Below the pieces are notes generated by a model, which was not told the DNA's origin, did not search any database, and saw nothing but the letters and a program-made list of their open reading frames with translations. Below are positions 7,331-16,010 of a stretch of DNA of 36,331 nt, one piece after another. The stretch's first letter is position 1. Each line of letters opens with the position of its first letter. This DNA comes from Caulobacter sp. (GTDB lineage Bacteria; Pseudomonadota; Alphaproteobacteria; Caulobacterales; Caulobacteraceae): contig JAQGIP010000135.1 in NCBI GenBank assembly GCA_028291055.1, positions 1-36,331 of the forward strand, in the 5' to 3' direction. Made by a program: the position numbers and the translations under genes.

Positions 7331-8863
7331 CTACCCAATGATGACGTTGCGGCCCTTGTCGTCGGCGCCAACCTGGATGGTGGCGCCGAGCGGGTCATTG
7401 GCGATCATCGCCTCCACGCGCGCGGGATCGTCGCTATAGGCCACGAAGCGTTCGCCGCCGGCGGTGCGGCCGATGACCAGGCCCTTGGGCGCGGGACCGC
7501 CGTAGTCGATGGTGTAGGTCTCCACGACGCCTTCGCCCGACACCGTCTCGGCGACGGGCGGCGCGGCCACGCCGTCCACGTCGGCCTGGAGCGCCTGACT
7601 GCTGAAGGGGGCGAAGACCGCCGGCTTGGTGGAATAGACGCCCACGGAATACTTCGACAGGAAGCCGCCGTTGGCGCCGACCAGGCCAAAGGCGCCGGGC
7701 TCGGCGCGTAACGCCCGCACCATGCTGGCGATGGCGTGCATGGAGTAGTTGTTCCCCGCGCCGCCGAAGAAGGGTAGGCCGCCGGTGACGGTCAGCGGAC
7801 GCGGATCGTCGGCGCCGATACCGAGGCCATCGCGGATGTTGAACACCGCGATGGGGAAGCAGCTGTAGAGGTCGAAGGCGGCCATGTCGGCGACGGCCTT
7901 GCGCGCGACCTTCAGCGCCTGTTGAGTAGCGGCCAGCGCGCCCGGCGCCTGAGACAGGTCGGGGCGCTCGATCACCGTACGCTCCTTCACGTCGGCCCCG
8001 CCGTGGAGATAGACCCAGCGGTCTTGCGGCACGCCCAGCGCGCGGGCCTTGCCGACCGAGGTCAGCAGGACCGCCGCGCCCTGATTGGCCTGGTCGCGGG
8101 CCACCATGCGGCGCGGGAATGGATCGGCGGTCAGGCGGTTCTTTGGCGTGACCGTGGCCAGCTCGTCGGCCGTGAACACCTCGCGTGACATGGCGTGGGG
8201 ATTGCCCGCCGCCACCTGAGTGAAGGGCGCGAACAGCTCGCCCATCGCGTGGCCGTAGGCGTCGCGATCGAGCCCCAGGCGCGCACGGCGTGCATTCTCA
8301 AACAGCGCATAGATCTGGATCGGGGTGCGCAGGCCGTGGCGGATCAGCTCGCCGGTGATCAGCCCCTCCAGGCCATAGCCGCGATCTTCCATCTGGCCGC
8401 CGACGGCTTCCGACCAGTCGCGGGTCGCCTCGCGAGAGGTCAGATGGCGCACCGTGGAGATGGCCTCGGCGCCGGCCAGTAGCGCCATCTCCACCTCGCC
8501 GGCGGCGATCCTGTGGGCCATCTCGTTGACGAGGTGCTGGGGTCCCTGCCCGCCAACCACCTCCAGGATGGCGTTGGCCGGGTCAGCCCCGATACGGCGG
8601 CCGACGGCGCGCGGCAGGTTGTCGGCGCAGCCGAACGGTTGCTTGGCGGTCGGGCCGGAAATCTCGAACTGGCGGATGGCGGCGATCACGTCGATGGCGG
8701 CGGCCAGGGCCGCCTGGTCCGGCGCGCCGGTGTCGGCCAGGGCGGCGCGGGCCGCGCGGCCGGCCAGTTCCGCCGGGCCGATACCTTCATAGTCCGCCGC
8801 GTCGATACGTTCGGAGGCTTCGCCGACGCCGATCAGGACGGGGGTGCGGTCGGAAACGGTCAT
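7331..8863 (-). CDS. Thiolase-like acetyl-CoA acetyltransferase family protein
   Basis: 510 residues; ATG 8863 with GGAG 7 nt upstream. The N-terminus TPVLIGVGEASERID and helix GPAELAGRAARAALADTG follow the thiolase fold, and GGLPFFGGAGNNYSMHAIAS replaces the GGxxxxGHPxGxSG block. Where degradative and biosynthetic thiolases carry the nucleophilic Cys (L-C-G-S-G), this protein reads VVGGQGPQHLVNEMA (residues 102-116) with no Cys. LYSCFPIAVFN and GANGGFLSKYSVGVYS are further conserved blocks of this non-classical thiolase-like group, usually annotated as acetyl-CoA acetyltransferase. The catalytic mechanism is therefore uncertain; acyl-CoA or lipid binding is plausible. Its neighbours (C69 hydrolase, P450, thioesterase) suggest catabolism of a hydrophobic compound. 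Confidence 0.88.
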   Translation of the reverse strand: MTVSDRTPVLIGVGEASERIDAADYEGIGPAELAGRAARAALADTGAPDQAALAAAIDVIAAIRQFEISGPTAKQPFGCADNLPRAVGRRIGADPANAILEVVGGQGPQHLVNEMAHRIAAGEVEMALLAGAEAISTVRHLTSREATRDWSEAVGGQMEDRGYGLEGLITGELIRHGLRTPIQIYALFENARRARLGLDRDAYGHAMGELFAPFTQVAAGNPHAMSREVFTADELATVTPKNRLTADPFPRRMVARDQANQGAAVLLTSVGKARALGVPQDRWVYLHGGADVKERTVIERPDLSQAPGALAATQQALKVARKAVADMAAFDLYSCFPIAVFNIRDGLGIGADDPRPLTVTGGLPFFGGAGNNYSMHAIASMVRALRAEPGAFGLVGANGGFLSKYSVGVYSTKPAVFAPFSSQALQADVDGVAAPPVAETVSGEGVVETYTIDYGGPAPKGLVIGRTAGGERFVAYSDDPARVEAMIANDPLGATIQVGADDKGRNVIIG

Positions 8864-8903
8864 GGCGGGCTCCGGTCTGCAGACATGAGGTCAGCCGTTA
8901 AGC

Positions 8904-8918
8904 CCCCGCCGGGCGGGG
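8904..8918 (-). other. GC-rich inverted repeat between the C69 hydrolase and thiolase-like genes
   Basis: CCCCGC, loop CGG, GCGGGG. It lies in the 73-bp gap between two minus-strand genes, upstream of the thiolase-like start and after the C69 stop. There is no T-run on the minus strand, so it may attenuate or stabilise rather than terminate. Weak evidence. Confidence 0.35.
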
Positions 8919-8936
8919 TCAAGCCGTGACGTGGCG

Positions 8937-10277
8937 TCAGGCAGTTGGGAAGCCCGCGACGCCGTTCAGCCGCGCCCAGGCCAGGGCGGCGGGCCTGCCG
9001 ATGGCGCTGGGGCCTCGCGGCGCACCCGCCCACACCGCCTCCAGCCATCCAGCCTCGATTGCCTCCGCCTCGCGCCAACAGGCGGTCACGGCCCGCGCCA
9101 CCGCCGCCTCGCCGCCCGCCCACGCCGTTTCCATCCGCGCCCGGAAGGATACCTCGGCGGCATCGCGCTCGGCGGCGATCGTGGCCAGCACGGCGGGATA
9201 GCGGGCCAGCGCCGCGCGGTGCATCCGCTCGTGGCGCCACCATAGGCTCTCGCCATCGAAGCGGTCCGACGGAGGCGGTCCCTGGGCCGCAAGAGGCACG
9301 CCCATCACCACAGGCTTGAACAGGCTGAGGCAGGGCGCCGCCGTCGCCGTCACCCAATGCACCGTGCGTCCCGGCGTCAGGTCGGAGGCCATGGACGACA
9401 CCGTCTGGCTGCGCCGCCCGCCATGGGCCGCGTGCATGCAGATGCTGCGGCTCAGGGTCTTGCGCGGCGACCAATCGGAGTCGCCGCCCGCTTCCGCGCC
9501 GTGGTCGCGCAAGACGCTCAGCGCATCGGCCACATCGATGCGTCCGGCCTTGGGAGCCAGCAGGTTTGCGGCCCGCGCACACCGGCCTTGGCCGAAGGTG
9601 GCGGCGTCCTTGACCGGGTCCAGCAGGCGGCCGGCGAAGTTGAACCGGCCAGCGCCGTCGCTCCAGCCCTCGGCCTGAGCGTGCGCCGCCAGCGCCGGGC
9701 TGACCGCATGCGCCGCCTCGCCGATGCTGAGCGCGTTGGAGAGGGTGCGTACGCCCGACACCTTCTCCACGACCCACCAGCGCCCCACCGTCTCCAGCAC
9801 ATAGGCCTCGGTCGGGTCGGCGATGACGAAGCCGTTCTGATAGTAGAAGCGGCCCCGGTGGCCACAATCGCCCCCCTGGCCGTGTTGCTCCAGCAGCGCG
9901 GTCATCACCGCCACGGCCTCGGCGGCGGTCGCGCCGCGCTCGAGGCCCAGGCGCACCAGGTCCATGCCGGTCAGCGCGCGCTTGCGCTGAGCCGGGATGG
10001 TCGCGTGCATCGCTTCGTTGCCGATCACCACGCCATGCTCGTTGGCGCCCATCTCCGCACCCCACATCCAGAAGGGCCGGCTGATCAGGCAGGCGTGGGT
10101 GCGGGGCGCCTCCGCGATGTCGATATAGGTCAGCCGTACACGCCCGCCGGGCCCACTATTCCGGCGGGGCTGCATCTCCAGCACCTGGGCCTCGTTGCGC
10201 TCGCGGTCGCTGTTCTTGCCGAACAGGACGCCACCGCGCGCGGTGGCCGGGGCGATGGCTACAAGCGTGTCGCACAT
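8937..10277 (-). CDS. C69-family (secernin/dipeptidase-like) N-terminal nucleophile hydrolase
   Basis: 446 residues beginning MCDTLVAIAP. Cys2, exposed after Met removal, is the expected N-terminal nucleophile of the C69/U34 peptidase and secernin group. Other family blocks are FGKNSDRERNEAQ, WGAEMGANEHGVVIGNEA, GMDLVRLGLERGATAAEAV, FVIADPTEAYVLETVGRWW and VRTLSNALSIG, in the order seen in these Ntn hydrolases. There is no signal peptide, so it is cytoplasmic. It is divergent from the P450 gene, with 99 bp between the two starts that must hold both promoters. The substrate is not evident: a dipeptide or another amide is possible. Two adjacent shadow frames cover much of the same DNA but lack family motifs. 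Confidence 0.9.
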   Translation of the reverse strand: MCDTLVAIAPATARGGVLFGKNSDRERNEAQVLEMQPRRNSGPGGRVRLTYIDIAEAPRTHACLISRPFWMWGAEMGANEHGVVIGNEAMHATIPAQRKRALTGMDLVRLGLERGATAAEAVAVMTALLEQHGQGGDCGHRGRFYYQNGFVIADPTEAYVLETVGRWWVVEKVSGVRTLSNALSIGEAAHAVSPALAAHAQAEGWSDGAGRFNFAGRLLDPVKDAATFGQGRCARAANLLAPKAGRIDVADALSVLRDHGAEAGGDSDWSPRKTLSRSICMHAAHGGRRSQTVSSMASDLTPGRTVHWVTATAAPCLSLFKPVVMGVPLAAQGPPPSDRFDGESLWWRHERMHRAALARYPAVLATIAAERDAAEVSFRARMETAWAGGEAAVARAVTACWREAEAIEAGWLEAVWAGAPRGPSAIGRPAALAWARLNGVAGFPTA

Positions 10278-10376
10278 GACGTAAGGGCTACCTCGCCTTG
10301 GCCTATCTTGTCAGGGCATATTGACCACAACGACCGCCGCCCATGCAGGCGACCGGCGCGATCTCGGGAGAAGACC

Positions 10377-11624
10377 ATGGACAAGCCCCTGCCCACCATC
10401 ATCCAGCTGACGCCTCTGGACCCGGACTACCGGGCCGATCCGCACGCGGTGCTGGACGACCTGCGCGCGCGCTGTCCGGTGCACCGCGACGAGACCTCGG
10501 GCAGCTTTATCCTGACCCGCTATGACGACATCCGCGGCCTGGTGTCCGACCGCACCCTGTGGCGCGATCCGCTGCTGGCCGAGGAAAGCAGCGTCTTCCA
10601 GCGCCGGTTCGCGGTGGGTATTCCGCCGGACGCCAAGCGTTCGGAGACCACCTCCATCCTGATGCTGGACGACCCCGACCATGCCCGCATCCGCCATCCC
10701 CTGACCCAGGCGCTTTATGCCCGCATCGCCAGGTCCCGCCCGCAGATCGAGCGGCTGGTGGATGCCACCCTGGACAACATCGAGGCGGGCTTAAGCGAAG
10801 ACGGCGTCTTCGACCTGATGGACACCTTCTGCGTGCCCGTGCCCATCGACGCCATCGCCACCATCCTGGGGGTCGACCCGGACCGCCTAGGCGAATTCCG
10901 CGACTGGTCCGAGGGCGTCATCCAGGGGCTGAACCCCTTCCGCAACGCCGAGCAGACCGCCCATATGGAACGCGCCAGCGCCGCGTTGACCGACTATTTC
11001 ACCGCCACCATGGGCGCGCGGCGGGCCGACCCGCGCGACGATCTGATCACCGACATGGTGCAGCTGCAGGCGCAGGGCGCGGACCTCAGCGACACCGAGC
11101 TGCGCATCAACCTCTCCGCCCTGTTGATCGGCGGCAACCTGACCACCACCGACCTGATCGGCAACGGGGTGCGGCTGTTGCTGCTCAATCCCGCCGAGCT
11201 GGCCAAGCTGAAGGCCGACGCGGGCATCATCAACGCCGTGGTGGAGGAGGTCCTGCGCTATGAGCCGCCGGTGGATTCCACCGGCCGGGTGGCGTCGCGC
11301 GACATGGAGGTGGGCGGCTGCCCGGTCAAGCAGACCCAGGCCCTGACCTTCTCCCTGCGCGCCGCCAACCGCGATCCGGACGCCTTCCCCGAGCCGCACA
11401 GGTTTGATGTCAGCCGCAAGTCCAAGCCGCACATGGCCTTCGGCGGCGGGGCCCACATCTGCATCGGCGCGCCGTTGGCCCGGATGGAGGCGGCGGTCGC
11501 CCTGGTGAAACTGTTCCAGCGCTTCCCGGACCTGGCCTTCGCCGACCCCGGCGCCACGCCCGAATGGCGCAAGCTGCCCTTCTTCCGGGGCCTGGAGCGC
11601 CTCGACCTCAAGGCCCATGCATGA
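10377..11624 (+). CDS. Cytochrome P450
   Basis: 415 residues; ATG 10377 follows GGGAGAAGACC. The open frame extends upstream to 9357, but that part is antisense to the C69 gene and is rejected. P450 landmarks: the I-helix stretch LLIGGNLTTTDLIGNG (249-264), the K-helix E291-x-x-R294 in EEVLRYEPPVD, and the haem loop FGGGAHICIGAPLARMEAA with Cys362 as thiolate ligand. It has the length of soluble bacterial class I P450s, which need a ferredoxin and reductase; none is encoded here. In the I-helix the acid usually before the Thr pair is Leu255. The stop overlaps the thioesterase start (ATGA), so the two are co-translated. The likely role is hydroxylation of a hydrophobic catabolic substrate; the substrate is unknown. 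Confidence 0.95.
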   Translation: MDKPLPTIIQLTPLDPDYRADPHAVLDDLRARCPVHRDETSGSFILTRYDDIRGLVSDRTLWRDPLLAEESSVFQRRFAVGIPPDAKRSETTSILMLDDPDHARIRHPLTQALYARIARSRPQIERLVDATLDNIEAGLSEDGVFDLMDTFCVPVPIDAIATILGVDPDRLGEFRDWSEGVIQGLNPFRNAEQTAHMERASAALTDYFTATMGARRADPRDDLITDMVQLQAQGADLSDTELRINLSALLIGGNLTTTDLIGNGVRLLLLNPAELAKLKADAGIINAVVEEVLRYEPPVDSTGRVASRDMEVGGCPVKQTQALTFSLRAANRDPDAFPEPHRFDVSRKSKPHMAFGGGAHICIGAPLARMEAAVALVKLFQRFPDLAFADPGATPEWRKLPFFRGLERLDLKAHA

Positions 11625-12052
11625 CCGATCAGGCGACCATCCCCCTCGACGACCTCGCCCGCACCATGGGCATGGTGCGCCGCATCGAGATGAACCCGGA
11701 GGGCCGCGCCAGCCTCGAATATGAGGCGGGGCCGCACATGTGCCACTCCGGCGGGGTGGTGCAAGGCGGCTTCATCAGCGGCTGGATCGATGCGGCCATG
11801 GCGCATGCGGTGATCGCCATGGCGGGCCCTGACATCGTGCCGATGTCGCTGGAGCTGAAGGTCAGCTTCTTCGCGCCGACACGGCCGGGCCGGGTGATCG
11901 CCGAGGCCTGGATCGAGCGCAAGGGCCGCTCCACCTGTTTCGTGGAAGGGCGGCTGACCGACCTGACCGGCAAGGTATTGGCCAAGGCCAGCTCGACCAT
12001 CCAGCTGGCGTCCAGAGACCGCGTGGTCGCGGCGGCCCAGGCGGCGCGCTAG
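11621..12052 (+). CDS. PaaI-type hotdog-fold thioesterase
   Basis: 143 residues from ATG 11621, which overlaps the P450 stop as ATGA. The frame is open upstream to 11564, but that part lies inside the P450 gene. The protein shows the PaaI/YbgC-like layout: HSGGVVQGGFISGWIDAAMA carries the H-x-G-x-x-x-G block and the helix ending in a catalytic acid (Asp), then VPMSLELKVSFFAPTRPGRV and GRSTCFVEGRLTDLTGKVLA. Such enzymes hydrolyse acyl-CoA thioesters. Coupling to the P450 suggests release or salvage of CoA during breakdown of the same substrate. Its TAG lies in a CTAG tetranucleotide that is also the stop of the convergent transporter gene. Confidence 0.9.
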   Translation: MTDQATIPLDDLARTMGMVRRIEMNPEGRASLEYEAGPHMCHSGGVVQGGFISGWIDAAMAHAVIAMAGPDIVPMSLELKVSFFAPTRPGRVIAEAWIERKGRSTCFVEGRLTDLTGKVLAKASSTIQLASRDRVVAAAQAAR

Positions 12053-13350
12053 CCGGGCGCCATCGTCAGCCAGATCATCCCGCCGACCGCGGCCGCCATC
12101 GCCAGGGTCGCCAGCCAGCCGAACATGAACTGGACGCGGCTGGCGGTGAACGGGCCCATCAGCGCCTTGCGGGCCGAGACGATCATCATGGCGACCATGA
12201 TCGGCACAGAGATGACCCCGTTCAGCACGGCGCTCCAGAACAGGGCCTTGATGGGGTCGAGACCACTGTAGTCCACCGCCAGGCCCAGCAGGACAGCGGC
12301 GGCGATCACCGAATAGAAGCCTTTCGCCTCCAGCGCCTTGTGTTCCAGGCCACAGGGCCAGTTGAACAGTTCCGCCGCCGCATAGCCCACCGAGCCCGCC
12401 AGCACCGGCACGGCCAGCAGCCCGGCGCCGATGACGCCGACGCTGAACAGGATGAAGGCCAGCGGGCCGGCGACGGGCTTCAGGGCTTCGGCGGCCTGGG
12501 CCGAGGTCTGGATGTCGGTGACCCCGTGGGCGTGCAGGGTCACGGCCGTGGTCAGGATGATGAAGAAGGCGATCAGGTTGGAAAACGCCATGCCGACCAC
12601 CGTGTCCCAGCGGATGCGGCTGAGCTGGGCCTTGGCCTGTTCAGGGTGTTCCTTCAGCGTGCCGCTGTGGGAGGCTTCCTCGTCCTCCACCTCCTCCGAC
12701 GTCTGCCAGAAGAACAGATAGGGGCTGATGGTGGTGCCGAACAGCGCGACGATCAGGGTCAGCGCCGGGGCGGTGAGCGCCAGGTTGGGGCGGATGATGC
12801 TCATGCCCACCTGCGCCCAGTCGATCTTCACCGCGAAGACCACGCCGACATAGGCGAACAGCGCCATGGTCAGCCACTTCAGCACCTTCACATAGCGGTG
12901 GTAGGGCGCAGCCACCTGGAGGACCAGGGAAAGCAGGGCAAAGCCGACGGTGAAGAGGTGCGGGTTGACCCCGCCCACCAGGTGGGCCGCCGCGCCCATG
13001 GCCGCCAGGTCGGCGCCGATGTTGATGGTGTTGGCCACAAAAAGGGACGCCACCAGCAGCACGACCAGCCAGCGGGGGAAGACCCGCAACATGTTGAAGG
13101 CCAGGCCCCGGCCGGTGACCCGGCCGATGCGCGCGCTGATCGATTGCACCGCCGTCATCAGCGGATAGGTGATGACGATGGTCCACAGCATCGACAGGCC
13201 GAACTGGGCGCCGGCCTGGGAATAGGTGGCGATGCCGCTGGGGTCGTCGTCGGCCGCGCCGGTGATCAGCCCTGGACCCAGACGGCTCAGCAGGGCCTTG
13301 GGGCCGGAGGGGGGCTCCGCCGCCGGATCCGGTGAATCGGGCGTGCTCAT
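12049..13350 (-). CDS. NRAMP-related divalent metal transporter with altered binding-site motifs
   Basis: 433 residues from ATG 13350; the frame is open upstream to 13587, but the extra residues look non-coding and no good ribosome site is seen at either start. About eleven membrane helices. Helix 1 reads ITGAADDDPSGIATYSQAG (residues 29-47), so the classical D-P-G-N is D36-P-S-G39. In helix 6, FGTTISPYLFFWQTSEE (204-220), the classical metal-binding Met (I-M-P-H) is replaced by Ser and the His by Tyr. An acidic loop EEVEDEE follows. These changes recall NRAMP-related transporters described as taking Mg2+ rather than Mn2+/Fe2+; the specificity here is inference. The gene is convergent with the thioesterase gene and divergent from the VOC gene. 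Confidence 0.9.
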   Translation of the reverse strand: MSTPDSPDPAAEPPSGPKALLSRLGPGLITGAADDDPSGIATYSQAGAQFGLSMLWTIVITYPLMTAVQSISARIGRVTGRGLAFNMLRVFPRWLVVLLVASLFVANTINIGADLAAMGAAAHLVGGVNPHLFTVGFALLSLVLQVAAPYHRYVKVLKWLTMALFAYVGVVFAVKIDWAQVGMSIIRPNLALTAPALTLIVALFGTTISPYLFFWQTSEEVEDEEASHSGTLKEHPEQAKAQLSRIRWDTVVGMAFSNLIAFFIILTTAVTLHAHGVTDIQTSAQAAEALKPVAGPLAFILFSVGVIGAGLLAVPVLAGSVGYAAAELFNWPCGLEHKALEAKGFYSVIAAAVLLGLAVDYSGLDPIKALFWSAVLNGVISVPIMVAMMIVSARKALMGPFTASRVQFMFGWLATLAMAAAVGGMIWLTMAPG

Positions 13351-13504
13351 CGAGGCGTCGTCATGCGGCCGGCTCCCAGCGCGGTGGTCCTGTGTAGCAC
13401 GGACGCCCTGGCTCAACGGAAGCCGGTTTGCACGGTTCCCAGGCGATCGGGCGGCCCCTAAGGTGAGGGCAAGGGCCGCAAAGGCCGACACGGGGAGACG
13501 CGTA

Positions 13505-13915
13505 ATGACCGACACCGCCGCCGCCACGGACCTGCGCCCCGCGCGCCTGATCTTCAGCAAGCTGATCGTGCGCGACCTGCCGGCCATGATCGCCTTCTAT
13601 GAGCGCGCCTTCGGGCTGATCAATGTGCGCGACATCGCGATGCCGGGGCTGAAGGAGGCGATCCTGCAGCGCTCGGCCGAGGACAAGGGCCCCAGCCTGG
13701 TCCTCTATCACCACACCGACGGCCGCGACGTGGCCGTGGGCACGGCGCACGGGCCGGTGGGGTTTGCCGTAGCGGACGTGGACGCCGCCTATGCGAGGGC
13801 GATCGCCGAGGGTGCGACCTCGGGGCGCGCGCCGTTCAACGTGCCCGGCATGCGCATCGCCTTCGTCTTCGACCCTGAGGGGCATGAGCTGGAACTGGTT
13901 CGCTTCGGAGCTTGA
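13505..13915 (+). CDS. VOC (glyoxalase/dioxygenase superfamily) protein
   Basis: 136 residues; ATG 13505 preceded by GGGGAGA. The frame is open upstream to 13226, but that stretch is antisense to the transporter and is rejected. It has the paired beta-alpha-beta-beta-beta layout of the vicinal oxygen chelate fold: first module FSKLIVRDLPAMIAFYERAF, second module GPVGFAVADVDAAYARAIAEG, ending FVFDPEGHELELVRFG, where the last Glu is the usual metal ligand position. The reaction (lyase, dioxygenase, isomerase) cannot be told from sequence. It is the first gene of a run with the phosphotransferase, alcohol dehydrogenase and small exported protein, which points to a catabolic operon. Confidence 0.9.
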   Translation: MTDTAAATDLRPARLIFSKLIVRDLPAMIAFYERAFGLINVRDIAMPGLKEAILQRSAEDKGPSLVLYHHTDGRDVAVGTAHGPVGFAVADVDAAYARAIAEGATSGRAPFNVPGMRIAFVFDPEGHELELVRFGA

Positions 13916-13918
13916 GCC

Positions 13919-14950
13919 GTGGCTGGGATCGAAGGCGTTGATCTGGCGGCATTGGCCGCGTGGATGGACAGCCAGGGGCTGGCTGGCGGTCCGCTCGAAG
14001 ATCCGACCCTGCTGGCCGGCGGCACCCAGAACATCCTGCTGAAGTTCGGGCGCGGCGGGCGGGAGTATGTGCTGCGCCGCCCGCCCGTGCATCTGCGCGC
14101 CAACTCCAACGAGACCATGCGGCGCGAGGCGCGCATGCTGGGCGCCATCGCCGACACCGACGTGCCGCATCCGCGGCTGATCGCGGCCTGCGCGGACGAG
14201 GCCGTGCTGGGCGCGGCCTTCTACCTGATGCAGCCGATCGACGGCTTCAACCCGACCACGGGATTGCCGCCGCTGCATGCGGGGTCGCCGGCTGTTCGAC
14301 ACCGGATGGGGCTGGCCCTGGCGGAGGGGATCGCGGCGCTGGGCGCGCTCGATCATGTGGCGCTGGGGCTGACCGACGTCGGCAGGCCGGACAACTATCT
14401 GGAGCGTCAGGTGGCGCGCTGGAAGGCGCAGCTGGACAGCTATGGCGAGTATGAGGAATGGGCCGGACCCGACTCTATCCCTGGCGTCGGGGAGGTCGGG
14501 CGCTGGCTGGACGCCCATCGGCCGGCAACGTTCGAGCCCGGGATCATCCACGGCGACTATCATCTGGCCAATGTCATGTACCGCCATGACGGCGGCGAAC
14601 TGGCCGCCATCGTGGATTGGGAGCTGACCACCATCGGCGATCCGCTGCTGGACCTGGGCTGGCTGCTGGCCACCTGGCCGGAGCCGGGCGCGGATGCGGC
14701 GGCGATCTCGGTCAAGCCCTGGGAAGGGTTCCCGACGGCGGATGAGCTGGTCGCCCATTACGGCGCGCGGAGCCGCCGCGATCTGTCCGCAATCCATTGG
14801 TACGGGGTGCTGGCCTGCTACAAGCTTGGCATCATCCTGGAAGGCACCCATGCGCGCGCCGCCGCGGGCCGCGCCCCGGTGGCGACAGGCGACCGACTGC
14901 ACGCCCAGACCCTGGGCCTCTTCCAGCGCGCGCTGCGCTGGATCGGCTGA
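13919..14950 (+). CDS. APH-type phosphotransferase family protein
   Basis: 343 residues from GTG 13919, 3 bp after the VOC stop, with GGAG 8 nt upstream inside the VOC gene. It has a protein-kinase-like fold: a nucleotide loop region GGTQNILLKFGRGGREYVLR, a catalytic loop IIHGDYHLANVMY (about 209-221) with Asp and Asn, and a metal motif IVDWELTTIGDPLLDLGWLL. This is the form found next to acyl-CoA dehydrogenases (ACAD10-N-like) rather than in antibiotic resistance. Members of that group may phosphorylate hydroxyacyl-CoA intermediates so that phosphate can be eliminated. That role is inferred from family context; no acyl-CoA dehydrogenase gene is present in this window. Confidence 0.9.
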   Translation: MAGIEGVDLAALAAWMDSQGLAGGPLEDPTLLAGGTQNILLKFGRGGREYVLRRPPVHLRANSNETMRREARMLGAIADTDVPHPRLIAACADEAVLGAAFYLMQPIDGFNPTTGLPPLHAGSPAVRHRMGLALAEGIAALGALDHVALGLTDVGRPDNYLERQVARWKAQLDSYGEYEEWAGPDSIPGVGEVGRWLDAHRPATFEPGIIHGDYHLANVMYRHDGGELAAIVDWELTTIGDPLLDLGWLLATWPEPGADAAAISVKPWEGFPTADELVAHYGARSRRDLSAIHWYGVLACYKLGIILEGTHARAAAGRAPVATGDRLHAQTLGLFQRALRWIG

Positions 14951-14963
14951 AGAAAGAAGAACG

Positions 14964-16010
14964 ATGAAGGCCCTTTGCTACCAAGGCGCGCGCGACATCC
15001 GCTGCGAGGAGGTCGCCGACCCCAAGCTGATGGGCCAGGGCGGCGCGCTGGTGAAGATGCAGGCCTGCGGCATCTGCGGATCCGACCTGCACATCTATCA
15101 CGGCCAGGGCTTCACCCCGGACACCGGCTACTGCGTGGGCCATGAGGCGGTGGGTGAGATCGTCGAGATCGGCCGCGATGTGAAAAGCTTCAAGGTCGGC
15201 GACCAGGTGATGATTTCCGCCTCGGTGGCGCTGGGCGGTTGCGGCGAATGCGCCAACTGCCGGGCGGGGCTGCCGGCGCTGTGCCTGCGCGCCAAGGTCG
15301 GCTGCTACGGCATCGGGCCCATGCTGCCGGGGTGCCAGGCGGAAGGCATCGCGGTGCCGTTGGCCGACATGAATTTGAGCCGCATTCCGGAGGGCGTCAG
15401 CGTCGATCAGGCGCTGTTGCTGACCGACAACCTGCCGACCGCCTGGATGGGCGTGAAGAACGCCGACGTGGTTCCGGGCGCGACGGTGGCGGTGGTGGGC
15501 TTAGGTCCTATCGGCCTGATGGCGGTGCAGATCGCCTTCGTGCTGGGCGCGGCCAAGGTGTTCGCCATCGACCTGGTGCCCGAACGCCGGGCGCGGGCGG
15601 CGGAACTGGGGGCCGTCGCGCTCGATTCCAAGGACGCCTTCGCCACCATCAAGGACGCCACCGACGGGGCCATGTGCCAGTCGGTTGTCGAAGCGGTCGG
15701 CATTGATCCCACCATTGAAATGGCGATCAGCCTGGCCGGCCGGGGCGCTACCATCTCGGTGTTCGGCGCCAACCAGAACCAAGCCTTCAAATATCCGCTG
15801 TGGACGGCGTTCAACAAGCAGCTGACCTTCCGGGTGGCGGGCTGCATCGTCCAGGATCAGTGGGCGGAGCTTATTCCGCTGGTGCGCAACGGCCGTCTGA
15901 CGCCGGAGACCTACATCACCCACCGGATGGCGCTGAGCGAGGGGGCGGAGGCCTATCGCCTCTATGACGGCAAGCTGGACGGGGCGATGAAGATGGTGCT
16001 GACGCCGTGA
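14964..16010 (+). CDS. Zinc-dependent medium-chain alcohol dehydrogenase
   Basis: 348 residues; ATG 14964 preceded by AAAGAAGA. Catalytic zinc ligands can be placed as Cys38 (CGICGSD), His60 (VGHEAVGE) and Asp155 (LLTDNLPTAW), the Cys-His-Asp set of the Thermoanaerobacter brockii-type enzymes. A structural zinc site is present: Cys93, 96, 99 and 107 in GGCGECANCRAGLPALC. The Rossmann motif VVGLGPIGLMA (178-188) binds NAD(P); Asp after FAI is at the end of the second strand (FAIDLVPERR), which favours NAD+. It oxidises a secondary or primary alcohol, plausibly a product of the neighbouring pathway. Its TGA overlaps the GTG of the next gene. Confidence 0.95.
   Translation: MKALCYQGARDIRCEEVADPKLMGQGGALVKMQACGICGSDLHIYHGQGFTPDTGYCVGHEAVGEIVEIGRDVKSFKVGDQVMISASVALGGCGECANCRAGLPALCLRAKVGCYGIGPMLPGCQAEGIAVPLADMNLSRIPEGVSVDQALLLTDNLPTAWMGVKNADVVPGATVAVVGLGPIGLMAVQIAFVLGAAKVFAIDLVPERRARAAELGAVALDSKDAFATIKDATDGAMCQSVVEAVGIDPTIEMAISLAGRGATISVFGANQNQAFKYPLWTAFNKQLTFRVAGCIVQDQWAELIPLVRNGRLTPETYITHRMALSEGAEAYRLYDGKLDGAMKMVLTP

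Noticed and set aside
9357..10376. N-terminal extension of the P450 frame
   Set aside because: This part is antisense to the C69 hydrolase, Arg/Gly/Ala-rich, and a good ribosome site exists at ATG 10377.
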